A DNA stretch of 59,794 bases, taken from JAUVZF01 sp964539385. Lineage in GTDB: Bacteria > Planctomycetota > Phycisphaerae > FEN-1346. Made by a program: the position numbers and the translations under genes. The DNA is taken from positions 1 through 59,794 of the forward strand of contig CAZIJC010000010.1 of assembly GCA_964539385.1 (NCBI GenBank). Direction: 5' to 3'. The notes below the pieces were generated by a model. It was not told where the DNA came from. It saw only the letters and a list, made by a program, of their open reading frames with translations, and searched no databases. This document shows, piece after piece, positions 1 to 7,218 of this stretch (its first letter is position 1; the number at the start of each line of letters is the position of its first letter).

Positions 1-65
1 ACTAGCCGCGCACGTAAGTAAGCGGCGCAAGCCCCTGGGCTACGAGCCCAATCAGGTCTCGCCAC

Positions 66-97
66 GGCATGCACACGCAAGCGTGGCCATGCCACCC
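66..97. repeat. Palindromic repeat family A, degenerate copy
   Basis: A copy of the GCATGGCCACGC-(AA/TT)-GCGTGGCCATGC palindrome with a CCACCC flank. The left arm has a substitution (GCATGCACACGC). It lies just downstream of the MATE gene stop on the minus strand; intact copies lie upstream of the same gene and near 12.2 kb. Confidence 0.75.
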
Positions 98-123
98 CGC
101 AGCCGGGTGGCCCCCGCGAGGTC

Positions 124-1617
124 TCACCCCGGCGGCAGCGACGTCGGCTCGTCGGTGATGGGGATGGCCGGCGGCGGTTCGACGATTTGCATCGAGCGCC
201 ATTTGCCGCGAAGGAAGCGGCCCCACATCACGAGGCCCAGGACCGCGATATAGACGGTCACGGCGCCCCACGGTCCGAAACTGCCCCACTCGGGTCTCAG
301 CGAAGCCACCAGCCACGAGCCACCCAGTCCCAGGCCGTAGCAAAGCGTCAGTTGGACGACGCCCGGCCAAAGGGTGTCGCCCGCCCCGCGCAAACTCCCG
401 ATAAAGATGACGTTCATGGCGTCGAAGGCCTGGCAAACGAGGATGACCAGCGCCGCACGGGTGGCGATCGACTGAACCAGCGGGTCGGCCACCTCGCCCG
501 AGAGGTACACGAGCGACGCCCAGTCCAGCGCGAGGCTCTGACCGTTGAAGATGCCGACCAGCGTGTGGCGCAAGAGCCAGATGGCCACGCCCATCCCGAC
601 CATGTAGACCTCCACCAGGATGAAACCCGCATGGGCCCGCCGCCACGCCAGATGCGGCCGCCCTGCCCCGCAGTAGCGGCCCACGATCGCCGTAACGGCG
701 ACGCTGACGCCGATAGCCGGCATGAAACACAGGTGCCAGTACCGGTTCAGGATGGCGGCCGCCGCCAAGTGGGCCGTCCCGAAACCGCCGAGGATGCGGC
801 CCATGAAGATGGTCCACATAAGGATGTCGCCGCTGAACATGATGCCGGCGGGGCTGCCGATCCGGAGCAGGTCGCGCACGGCCGACCACCGGAAACAGCA
901 CTGGCGGCGCACCTGGAACTGCGGCCCCGCCACGCCCGCCACGAACACCGCCCCGAAGATGGTGGCCTCGACCGCAAAGCCGATGACCGTCGCAATGCCC
1001 GCGCCCACGAGGCCGAGTTCGGGAAAACCGAACTTGCCGAAGATCAGCACGTAGTTGCCCACGACGTTGACGACGTTCGCGATGACACCGGCCACCAGGT
1101 TGATGCCCGGCCGATGAACGCCCACGAACCACGCGGCGAGCGCCCGGGCCGACAGGCAGAACAGGGCGCCGCTCAAGAGAATCCGGAAGTACTTCGTCTC
1201 CAGCGCCGTGACGTGCGCCTCGTGGCCGAACAGGGCCATGACCTGCGGTGCGGGCACGATGAGCAGCGCGAGCAGCCCCGCCGCCGCCCACGCCACCCAC
1301 AGGCCGTGCCAGCCGTACACCGACGACCGCTCCGGCCGACCGGCGCCCAGGTTCTGCGACGCGAACGTGCTCACGCACGAGAGCAGGCCCATGAAGAAAC
1401 AGACCGGCACGAACGCCGAGATGCCGCCGATGAACTGGGCCGACAGCGCCTCTTTGCTGACCGTCGAGACCATCCACCCGTCCACGAACTGCATGACCGT
1501 CACGCTGATGGTGCTCAGGACCGTCGGGACGGCCAGGCGCACGACTTCCCCGACGCCCCACCAACGGGCGGGGTCGTGGTCGCGGTCCGCAAGACGCGGT
1601 GTCTCGTCGTTGAGCAT
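124..1617 (-). CDS. MATE family multidrug/organic cation exporter
   Basis: A polytopic inner-membrane protein of 497 residues with the layout of a MATE (multi antimicrobial extrusion) antiporter: about twelve hydrophobic segments in two similar halves, an N-terminal VRLAVPTVLS segment and a QFVDGWMVS segment that fits the start of MATE helix 1-2. MATE proteins export cationic compounds in exchange for Na+ or H+; the substrate here cannot be told. I chose the ATG at 1617 (MLNDET). An upstream in-frame ATG at 1668 would add 17 residues, but these are encoded by the palindromic repeat at 1641-1670 and are probably not translated. The gene stands alone, divergent from ribE. Confidence 0.85.
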   Translation of the reverse strand: MLNDETPRLADRDHDPARWWGVGEVVRLAVPTVLSTISVTVMQFVDGWMVSTVSKEALSAQFIGGISAFVPVCFFMGLLSCVSTFASQNLGAGRPERSSVYGWHGLWVAWAAAGLLALLIVPAPQVMALFGHEAHVTALETKYFRILLSGALFCLSARALAAWFVGVHRPGINLVAGVIANVVNVVGNYVLIFGKFGFPELGLVGAGIATVIGFAVEATIFGAVFVAGVAGPQFQVRRQCCFRWSAVRDLLRIGSPAGIMFSGDILMWTIFMGRILGGFGTAHLAAAAILNRYWHLCFMPAIGVSVAVTAIVGRYCGAGRPHLAWRRAHAGFILVEVYMVGMGVAIWLLRHTLVGIFNGQSLALDWASLVYLSGEVADPLVQSIATRAALVILVCQAFDAMNVIFIGSLRGAGDTLWPGVVQLTLCYGLGLGGSWLVASLRPEWGSFGPWGAVTVYIAVLGLVMWGRFLRGKWRSMQIVEPPPAIPITDEPTSLPPG

Positions 1618-1640
1618 CGGCTCGGCTCTCGGAATGGCCG

Positions 1641-1670
1641 GGTGGCATGGCCACGCTTGCGTGGCCATGC
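1641..1670. repeat. Palindromic repeat family A
   Basis: Perfect 12-bp arms GCATGGCCACGC and GCGTGGCCATGC separated by TT, preceded by GGTG. It lies in the divergent region between the MATE gene and ribE and faces a second copy in opposite orientation 24 bp away. Translated on the minus strand it gives MATQAWPCHP, a spurious N-terminal extension of the MATE frame. Confidence 0.85.
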
Positions 1671-1693
1671 AATGCCTTCTGCGCGTTGACGCT

Positions 1694-1723
1694 CATGGCC
1701 ACGCAAGCGTGGCCATGCCACCC
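1694..1723. repeat. Palindromic repeat family A, inverted copy
   Basis: Arms CATGGCCACGC and GCGTGGCCATG around AA, followed by CCACCC. Orientation (judged by the CCACCC flank) is opposite to the copy at 1641-1670, so the two form an inverted pair upstream of ribE. Confidence 0.85.
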
Positions 1724-1799
1724 GCCGACGCGGCGCGGGCGCAACAGCGGCCCGCCAGTATAGCGGGGCGCAGAGACGCTGCAACCATCGACACGCGGC

Positions 1800-1828
1800 T
1801 TGACGGACGGCGCGGCTCACCTTACGAT
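1800..1828 (+). promoter_or_regulatory. Predicted sigma70-type promoter of ribE
   Basis: TTGACG, a 17-nt spacer, then TACGAT. The -10 box ends only 9 nt before the ribE ATG, so transcription would start at or within a few bases of the start codon, implying a leaderless or nearly leaderless mRNA. No Shine-Dalgarno sequence precedes the ATG, which fits. Confidence 0.5.
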
Positions 1829-1837
1829 GGCGGCGCC

Positions 1838-2491
1838 ATGTTTACGGGACTGGTGGAAACGGTCGGCGAAGTCGTCTCGGCCAAGCGGACGGCGGCGGGG
1901 CTGCGCCTGCGCGTGGACCTGAAGGCCGCCGCCGAGGGTGTGGCCGCCGGCGATTCCATCAACCTCAGCGGCGCCTGCCAGACCGTAGCCGTGATTGACG
2001 GACGCGTGGCCGCATTCGACACGGTCGCCGAGACGCTCGCCAAAACCACCCTCAACTCGTGGGGGACGGGCACGGCGGTCAACATCGAGCGCAGTTTGCG
2101 GCCGGGCGACCGTCTGGGCGGGCACTTCGTGGCCGGGCACGTGGACGGCACCGCGCGGGTGCTGGAGAACGGCGAGCGCGGCGGCGGGTGGGTGCTGAGC
2201 GTCGAGACGCCGGCCGACCTTCTGCCGGAGATCGCCCCGAAAGGGTGCATCGCCATCGACGGCGTCAGCCTGACGGTGGTCGAGGCCGGGCCGGCGGCCG
2301 TCAGCGTCGCGCTGATTCCGACAACGCTCCGTGAGACGACGCTCGGGCGGCTGAGGCCGGGAGACCTCGTGAACCTCGAGACCGACCTGCTGGCCAAGTA
2401 CGTTCGCCGCGCCCTTGCCGCCGGCGAGGACGCCGACGCAGCCAATCACAGGCTGATGGAGACGCTCGAACGGTCGGGCTTTCTCGACTGA
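1838..2491 (+). CDS. ribE: Riboflavin synthase, alpha chain
   Basis: Makes riboflavin by dismutation of two 6,7-dimethyl-8-ribityllumazine molecules, the last step of vitamin B2 synthesis in the cytosol. The 217-residue length is typical. The protein starts with the hallmark MFTGLVE and has two lumazine-binding halves; GHFVAGHVDGTA spans the join and DGVSLTVVE marks the second half. The first-half signature reads SGACQTV rather than the common NGVCLTV, and the second reads LIPTTLRETTL where many enzymes have IPHT, so both ligand loops are slightly divergent. The frame is open far upstream, but that part overlaps the MATE gene and repeats and is not protein-like. The rest of the rib pathway is not in the window. 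Confidence 0.93.
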   Translation: MFTGLVETVGEVVSAKRTAAGLRLRVDLKAAAEGVAAGDSINLSGACQTVAVIDGRVAAFDTVAETLAKTTLNSWGTGTAVNIERSLRPGDRLGGHFVAGHVDGTARVLENGERGGGWVLSVETPADLLPEIAPKGCIAIDGVSLTVVEAGPAAVSVALIPTTLRETTLGRLRPGDLVNLETDLLAKYVRRALAAGEDADAANHRLMETLERSGFLD

Positions 2492-2593
2492 GCGTGGCAC
2501 GCGCCGAGTGAACTCGGCTATGCCCGGTTAGCCGCCGCGCTTGTCCCAGTACGGACCCGTATGGGCGCGGCGCGTCATTGTTGTGGGGTTATC

Positions 2594-3604
2594 ATGCCCG
2601 ACGCGTCATTACACCGCATCGGCATCACGCTGGGCGACCCGGCGGGCGTGGGCCCGGAGGTTGCCCTGAAGGCGCTTGCGGACGAGACGGTGCGGGGCCT
2701 CGCGCGCTTCGCCGTCTTCGGCCCGTCGCGCGAGCGTTGGGCGGAACTGGCAGGCGCCCAGCCGTCGTTCCTCACGCGGTCGCAAGACCGGGACGCGTGG
2801 GACGAAACTCTCGCGGGCATCGAACTCGTTCAGGTCAAGGCGGACCTCGACGGAGTGTCCTCCGGCGGGCCGAGCAAGGCGAGCGGCGAGGCGAGTATCG
2901 CCTACGTCCTTGCGGCCATCGAGGCGGCCAAGCGCGGATGGATCGACGCCATCGTCACGGGGCCCATCTCGAAGGAAGCCGTCGGCATGGCGGGTTACCC
3001 GTGGCCGGGGCACACGGAACTGCTGGCCGACGAGTTCGGCGCCCGCGAGGTCGCCATGATGTTGGCGGGCGGCCCGTTTCGGGTGGTCCTGGTGACGATC
3101 CACGTGGCGCTGGCCGAGGCGATCCGGTCCATAACGGTCGAGCGGATTCTGACCGCCTGCCGCCTGGGCTCCGAGGCGGTCCACCGGTGGTTTGGCGTCG
3201 AGGTGCCGCGCCTCGGGGTGTGCGGCCTGAATCCTCACGCGGGGGAAGCCGGGCGGTTCGGCCACGAGGAACGCGAAACAATCGGCCCGGCCGTCGAGGA
3301 AGCCAACGCCGCCGGCCTGTGCGCGTTCGGGCCCCTCGCGCCCGACACGGCGTTCCGCCAAGCGATGCAGGGCAAGTTCGACCTGGTCGTGGCAATGTAC
3401 CACGACCAGGGCCTGATTCCGATCAAGACCGTCGCGTTCGAGGAGTCGGTGAACGTGACGCTGGGCCTGCCCATCGTCCGGACGAGCGTCGACCACGGCA
3501 CGGCCTACGACATCGCCGGCCGCAACGCGGCCGACCCCGGCAGCATGAAGGCGGCGGTCCGCATGGCGGTGGAGATGGTCGGCCGCGGGCGCGAGGTGGA
3601 CTGA
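2594..3604 (+). CDS. pdxA: 4-hydroxythreonine-4-phosphate dehydrogenase
   Basis: Oxidises 4-phosphohydroxy-L-threonine with NAD(P)+ in the DXP-dependent pathway to pyridoxal 5'-phosphate (vitamin B6). The 336-residue protein carries the family's landmarks in order: GDPAGVGPE near residue 14, ATGPISKEA-like VTGPISKEAV, the metal-ligand PGHTE, NPHAGE, the MYHDQG motif and the C-terminal RTSVDHGTAYDIAG. Metal-binding histidines are retained. The start ATG at 2594 follows a GGGG-containing stretch; an earlier ATG at 2561 adds a non-conserved MGAARHCCGVI. It lies 102 nt after ribE on the same strand, so two cofactor genes sit together, though shared transcription is unproven. Confidence 0.93.
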   Translation: MPDASLHRIGITLGDPAGVGPEVALKALADETVRGLARFAVFGPSRERWAELAGAQPSFLTRSQDRDAWDETLAGIELVQVKADLDGVSSGGPSKASGEASIAYVLAAIEAAKRGWIDAIVTGPISKEAVGMAGYPWPGHTELLADEFGAREVAMMLAGGPFRVVLVTIHVALAEAIRSITVERILTACRLGSEAVHRWFGVEVPRLGVCGLNPHAGEAGRFGHEERETIGPAVEEANAAGLCAFGPLAPDTAFRQAMQGKFDLVVAMYHDQGLIPIKTVAFEESVNVTLGLPIVRTSVDHGTAYDIAGRNAADPGSMKAAVRMAVEMVGRGREVD

Positions 3605-3652
3605 GCGGCAGAGGGCCACGAGCGAGGACCAGCACCGCGCGTGTCAGCCGCT

Positions 3653-4006
3653 TCAGTCGCCAGCATCAATTGCCGAGACGATTCGCTCCAGTTCGGCAAC
3701 GAGCGGCGGGAGGTCGCGAGTGACGATCTCCCACAGAATGTCGAAGTCCACCTGGTCGTAGGCGTGGATGAGCCGATGGCGCAGGCCGATGATCTGCGGC
3801 CAGGGGATCTGCGGATACCGGTCGCGATCCTCAGGCGGCATCCGGTTGGCCGCTTCGCCCACAATCTCAAGCAACCGAACCAGCGCCAGGTTCAGCACGC
3901 GCTCCGCGTCCAGGTCTTCCCGCTGCTTGCCCTTGGCCAAGCCCAGCGCTTCCTTGGCGTGGTCGCGCATCTGCCTGAGGGCGATATCCGTTCTATGGCG
4001 CGACAT
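3653..4006 (-). CDS. hepT: HEPN-domain toxin, HepT-like (DUF86)
   Basis: A 117-residue helical HEPN protein of the HepT type. The RNase signature RX4HXY is present as RHRLIHAY near residue 80. In characterised MntA-HepT pairs the HEPN protein is an RNA-cleaving toxin that the nucleotidyltransferase partner silences by adding AMP residues to the tyrosine of this motif; that tyrosine is present. The start is taken at MSRHRT (4006), overlapping the end of mntA by 14 nt, which is the usual coupled arrangement. It is the last gene of a four-gene minus-strand toxin-antitoxin run. Confidence 0.85.
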   Translation of the reverse strand: MSRHRTDIALRQMRDHAKEALGLAKGKQREDLDAERVLNLALVRLLEIVGEAANRMPPEDRDRYPQIPWPQIIGLRHRLIHAYDQVDFDILWEIVTRDLPPLVAELERIVSAIDAGD

Positions 4007-4292
4007 ACTGCACCTCGGCTTCGGCAAGGATACGGTCACGGAAATACGGGCTCAGCGAATTCGGAGTGTTGAGGTCCACCTTGTGTCCGAAGATTTCCGA
4101 CAGTTCCATCTCCATAGAGACGAACGCGAGCCCGGGCACGTGGCCCGCCTCGAACTCCACAAGCACGTCCACGTCGCTGCCGGGGCGAAAGTCCTGCCGC
4201 AGCACGGAACCGAACAGCGCCAGTTTGCGGATATGCCGGCGACGGCAGAATTCGACAATCGCGGCGCGGTCGATGGAAATGCCTGTAGCCAT
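3993..4292 (-). CDS. mntA: MNT-domain nucleotidyltransferase antitoxin, MntA-like
   Basis: A 99-residue minimal nucleotidyltransferase. The catalytic GSX10DXD motif is intact: GSVLRQDFRPGSDVD near residue 28, followed by a third carboxylate region around KVDL. The family partner of HepT toxins transfers AMP to the toxin and neutralises it. Gene order antitoxin-then-toxin with a 14-nt overlap supports the pairing. The gene begins 20 nt after the hicA stop, so both toxin-antitoxin pairs are probably carried on one transcript. Confidence 0.87.
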   Translation of the reverse strand: MATGISIDRAAIVEFCRRRHIRKLALFGSVLRQDFRPGSDVDVLVEFEAGHVPGLAFVSMEMELSEIFGHKVDLNTPNSLSPYFRDRILAEAEVQYVAP

Positions 4293-4312
4293 GTCAGAGA
4301 TTCACCCCACCC

Positions 4313-4549
4313 CTACAGAAGATTCAGAAACTGCTCCCGGCTCAGGCCCGCCTGGTAAAGGATGGCGAGGACCGTGCCCCTGGGTATGTCTTTTCCCTGC
4401 GGCACAATGACGAGGCGCGTCTCACCCCCCGGTTGGACGCGGCAAAAGGCACGGTGGCTTCCCTTGCCTCGGTGCGGCGCCTCAACGAACCCCGCTCGGC
4501 GCAGGGCCGCGATGATCTGTCTGGAGGACAGCGCGGGCAGTTTGCTCAT
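4313..4549 (-). CDS. hicA: HicA-type mRNA interferase toxin
   Basis: A 78-residue HicA-family protein (dsRBD-like fold). It opens with LSSRQIIAALRRAGF, the usual 'lysine/arginine-rich first helix then G-F' pattern, and has the catalytic-histidine motif GKGSHRAF near residue 29-36. A C-terminal RGTVLAILYQAGLSREQF helix matches the family. HicA cleaves mRNA in a translation-independent way and is blocked by HicB. It starts 3 nt downstream of hicB, so the two are translationally linked. Confidence 0.88.
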   Translation of the reverse strand: MSKLPALSSRQIIAALRRAGFVEAPHRGKGSHRAFCRVQPGGETRLVIVPQGKDIPRGTVLAILYQAGLSREQFLNLL

Positions 4550-4552
4550 GGC

Positions 4553-4792
4553 TCAGACGGCCACTTCCAGCGGCGCGGTGTAGCGTTCCGTCTTTTCGAG
4601 GGACGGCTGGATTTCAGCGAGAATGCCCAGTTCCTTGGCGTTGGCGATCCACAGTTCGACGGCTTCCTGAAGGGCCTTGCGAGCGGCCACGGGGGTCTTG
4701 CCGTAAGAGGCAACCCCTATCTCGGGGCACCGCGACACGAAGCGGTTGCCTTCACGCCAGATCACCGCCGTCAGATGCAAGGTCTTGGCCAT
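4553..4792 (-). CDS. hicB: HicB-type antitoxin
   Basis: A 79-residue partial RNase H-fold antitoxin. The family core is visible: LTAVIWREGNRFVSRCPEIG, then SYGKTPVAARKALQEAVELW. There is no obvious C-terminal DNA-binding domain, so autoregulation by this protein alone is uncertain. The ATG at 4792 is fixed by a strong Shine-Dalgarno (GGGAGGTG) seven bases upstream. It heads the run hicB-hicA-mntA-hepT, an antitoxin-first order that differs from E. coli hicAB. Confidence 0.87.
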   Translation of the reverse strand: MAKTLHLTAVIWREGNRFVSRCPEIGVASYGKTPVAARKALQEAVELWIANAKELGILAEIQPSLEKTERYTAPLEVAV

Positions 4793-4812
4793 CGTGAACA
4801 CCTCCCACGCGA

Positions 4813-4840
4813 ATAGTACCACCTTCGGGAAAAAGAGCAA
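4813..4840 (-). promoter_or_regulatory. Predicted promoter of the hicB-hicA-mntA-hepT operon
   Basis: On the minus strand TTGCTC, a 16-nt spacer, then TACTAT. The predicted start is about 14 nt before the hicB ATG, just enough for its ribosome-binding site. No clear operator palindrome was seen over the promoter. Confidence 0.45.
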
Positions 4841-4862
4841 GGCGCAATCGCGGCTGCGGCAG

Positions 4863-4941
4863 GGCAAAAAGGCTCCAGGAACCTTTTCCCTGAAGGGCCC
4901 GGAGGGTGCTACGCAGAAAAGGTTCCTGGAACCTTTTTGCC
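4863..4941. repeat. Large inverted repeat with nested palindromes
   Basis: Two 25-bp arms (4863-4887 and 4917-4941) are inverted copies differing at one position, separated by 29 bp. Each arm itself contains the near-palindrome AAGGTTCCTGGAACCTT. The element fills the divergent region between hicB and rsmA. It could be a MITE-like insertion or a bidirectional terminator-like hairpin; no target duplication was recognised. Confidence 0.75.
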
Positions 4942-5001
4942 TGCGCGCGATGCATCGTGGACGGTTACAATCTCTGTGGCCGCACACCACAGAAGGCCGT
5001 A

Positions 5002-5898
5002 ATGAACCATCCTCCCACACAGAGCGAGATCAAGGCGATGCTGGCCGAGGCGGGGCTGAGGCCGGACCGCCGATGGGGACAACACTTCCTCATCGACGGC
5101 AACCTCATGCGGATGCTCGTCGCGGCCGCAGACCTCTCGCCCGCCGACACCGTCCTGGAGGTCGGCGCCGCGGTGGGCAACCTGACGGGGCTGCTCCTCA
5201 TCGGAGCCGGCCGCGTGGTGGCCGTGGAGGTGGACCCGCTCCTGGCAGAGATCGCACGCCACCGCCTCGCCCACGCCGCCAACCTCGACCTGTTGGTCAC
5301 CGACGTCCTGGCCGACAAGCACCGCGTGGCGCCGGCCGTCCTGGAAAGGGTGGAGAGGCGCCGCGCGGAACTCGGCGGAGCGGTGAAACTCGTCGCGAAC
5401 CTGCCGTACCAGGCCGCCACGCCGCTCGTGGCCGAACTGGTCCGGGCCGACCCGCCGCCCGAGCGGCTCGTCTTTACGGTCCAGAAGGAAGTGGCCGACC
5501 GCCTGGTCGCCATGCCCGACACGTCCGATTACGGCCCGGCCGGCGTGCTGGTCCAGGCGCTGGCGGAGGCGGAGGTGCTGCGGCGCCTGGCGCCCAGCGT
5601 CTTCTGGCCGCGGCCGCGCGTCTGGTCGGCGATGGTGCGCATCCGGCCGAGCGCAGCGAAGCGAGCGCGGGTGGCGGACCTTGGGGTGTTCCGCCAAACC
5701 ATCGACGGTCTGTTCGGCCATCGGCGGAAGCGTGCGGCCCGAAGCCTTGCGCTGGCCGACCCGTCCGGCGCCTCGCCCGAGGTCTGGGCGGAACGGCTGA
5801 CGGCGGCAGGGCTCGACCCGAAGGCGCGCGGCGAGGCGTACTCGGTCGAGGAGATCCTGTGCCTGGCGAACGCCATGGCGCGGGCAACGCGCGGTTGA
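5002..5898 (+). CDS. rsmA: 16S rRNA (adenine-N6,N6)-dimethyltransferase
   Basis: Dimethylates two adjacent adenosines in the 3' terminal hairpin of 16S rRNA (KsgA), a late step of 30S assembly. The 298-residue protein has the family entry motif WGQHFLID, a SAM-binding loop VLEVGAAVGNLTG and the catalytic NLPYQ (NLPYN in most). The GAAVG form of the SAM loop replaces the usual GPGxG, and there is an insertion of charged residues (about 115-135) before NLPY. The C-terminal helical domain with FGHRRKRAARSL is typical. The start is taken at MNHPPTQ, since residues upstream read through the inverted repeat. Confidence 0.92.
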   Translation: MNHPPTQSEIKAMLAEAGLRPDRRWGQHFLIDGNLMRMLVAAADLSPADTVLEVGAAVGNLTGLLLIGAGRVVAVEVDPLLAEIARHRLAHAANLDLLVTDVLADKHRVAPAVLERVERRRAELGGAVKLVANLPYQAATPLVAELVRADPPPERLVFTVQKEVADRLVAMPDTSDYGPAGVLVQALAEAEVLRRLAPSVFWPRPRVWSAMVRIRPSAAKRARVADLGVFRQTIDGLFGHRRKRAARSLALADPSGASPEVWAERLTAAGLDPKARGEAYSVEEILCLANAMARATRG

Positions 5899-5904
5899 GG
5901 CCGC

Positions 5905-6936
5905 TCAATCGGCCGCCGCCATGAGGGCCGGCCGGTTCTCGCGGAACCAGGTCAGCGTTTCGCGGAGCGAGTCTTCGGTGCCGACGTGCGGCTGGTAGCC
6001 GAGCACGCGCCGGGCTTTGTCGATGTTGTACGTCAGGGGCGTGGCCATGAACTTCAGGCGCGCCTTGTTGACGAGCGGCGGTTCGCGGCCCCGCCGGAGC
6101 GAGTAAATCCCCTCCAAGATCGGGCACACCATCCGGACCAGCCACGTCGGCACGTGCGCCGTCGGCATCGGATACCCCGTCTCTTCACAGATGATCTCCA
6201 GCAGCCGCACGCGGGTGATTGCCTCGCCGTTGGTCACGAGGAACACCTCACCAACGACGTCGGGCCGGGTGGCCGCACGGAACAGGCCGTCCACGAGGTT
6301 CCCCGCATAGACGAGTGTCTGGGGATGGCGGCCGGAGCCGATGAACTTGAACTTTCCGGCTTTCAGATTCGTCAGAATCCTCGGCAAGACCTGGCGGTCG
6401 CGCGGCCCGTACACGTAAGGCGGCCGGATGATGACGGCCTGAAGGCCGCGCTCGCGGACGAACCCGTGGATGAGTTCCTCGCTGCGGATCTTCGTCAGAT
6501 TGTAATTGTCGCCGGCGTGAATCAGGGGGGCGGTCTCGTCAAAATTCCGCTGCGGGTGCATCCCGAAGACGACCATGGAACTCAGATACACGAACCGCTT
6601 GAGTCGGCCGCAGGCGATCGCCGCCTCCGCCAGGTGCCGCGTGCCCTCGACGTTGACGCGGACCATCTCGGCCAGCGGCGCCCAGTCCGAGACCATCGCC
6701 GCCAAGTGGAAGACGTAGTCGGCGTCTTCCAGCACCGGCGTGAACGATCCGGCAGGGTCGCTGACGTCGCCTTCGACAAGGTCCACGCCCCAGGACTCCA
6801 GGAGCCGGGTATCGCTGGTCGTTCGGACCAGAGCCCGCACGCACCACCCCTCGTCGAGCAGACGCCGGACAAGGTGGCTGCCGACCATCCCGGTGGCGCC
6901 GGTCACAAACGCCAGCGGCGAATCCTGATCCGCCAT
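5905..6936 (-). CDS. NAD-dependent epimerase/dehydratase (extended SDR)
   Basis: A 343-residue extended short-chain dehydrogenase/reductase. The N-terminal Rossmann motif is TGATGMVGSHL, an acidic VEGDVSD follows where the cofactor adenine ring binds, and the active-site Tyr-Lys pair is YNLTK. The overall pattern, including RPPYVYGP and YAGNLVDGL, is closest to the NAD(P)H-dependent sterol-dehydrogenase-like/nucleoside-diphosphate-sugar epimerase group; the substrate is unknown. The ATG at 6936 is preceded by GAGGAG five bases away. The stop lies 6 nt from the rsmA stop, so the two genes are convergent with almost no spacer. Confidence 0.85.
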   Translation of the reverse strand: MADQDSPLAFVTGATGMVGSHLVRRLLDEGWCVRALVRTTSDTRLLESWGVDLVEGDVSDPAGSFTPVLEDADYVFHLAAMVSDWAPLAEMVRVNVEGTRHLAEAAIACGRLKRFVYLSSMVVFGMHPQRNFDETAPLIHAGDNYNLTKIRSEELIHGFVRERGLQAVIIRPPYVYGPRDRQVLPRILTNLKAGKFKFIGSGRHPQTLVYAGNLVDGLFRAATRPDVVGEVFLVTNGEAITRVRLLEIICEETGYPMPTAHVPTWLVRMVCPILEGIYSLRRGREPPLVNKARLKFMATPLTYNIDKARRVLGYQPHVGTEDSLRETLTWFRENRPALMAAAD

Positions 6937-6967
6937 CGCTCTCCTCTACTATGAAAGTGCAGACCGT

Positions 6968-6995
6968 ATTGTAGGCCAATGCCACGAGCGGTCAA
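6968..6995 (-). promoter_or_regulatory. Predicted promoter of the SDR gene
   Basis: Minus-strand TTGACC, 16-nt spacer, TACAAT, placed about 32 nt before the ATG at 6936. The rest of the 280-nt divergent spacer up to the first pseudopilin gene holds only a weak TTGCAA-N16-CATAGT match on the plus strand (7123-7150). Confidence 0.5.
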
Positions 6996-7218
6996 TGAGA
7001 AACGCACGCCCGGTGGCAAGGCGCAGGGCCGGCCTTGCGACGGCTCGGCACGCCCGGGGCCAAGGCGGCGCCTTTCAGATTCTGCCAAAAGAATCGCCCA
7101 AAATCCCTTGCATCGAAGCCGCTTGCAACTCAAGATGCCGGTGTCATAGTTTGTCTTGGCCGCGGTAGGTGTGCCACTTGGCTGTCACTGAGTCACCGGT
7201 TCTCGACGGAATTGGCAC

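Noticed and set aside
1618..1668. MATE protein beginning MATQAWPCHP
   Set aside because: These residues are encoded by the family A repeat, which gives the same text at several unrelated places.
2..1744. A 580-codon open frame on the minus strand over the MATE gene
   Set aside because: Arg/Gly/His/Pro-rich text with no domains; it is the off-frame shadow of the MATE gene in GC-rich DNA, which has clear membrane helices.
1208..1837. A 210-codon N-terminal extension of riboflavin synthase
   Set aside because: It overlaps the MATE gene and two palindromic repeats, has no protein-like composition, and riboflavin synthase always starts at MFTG.
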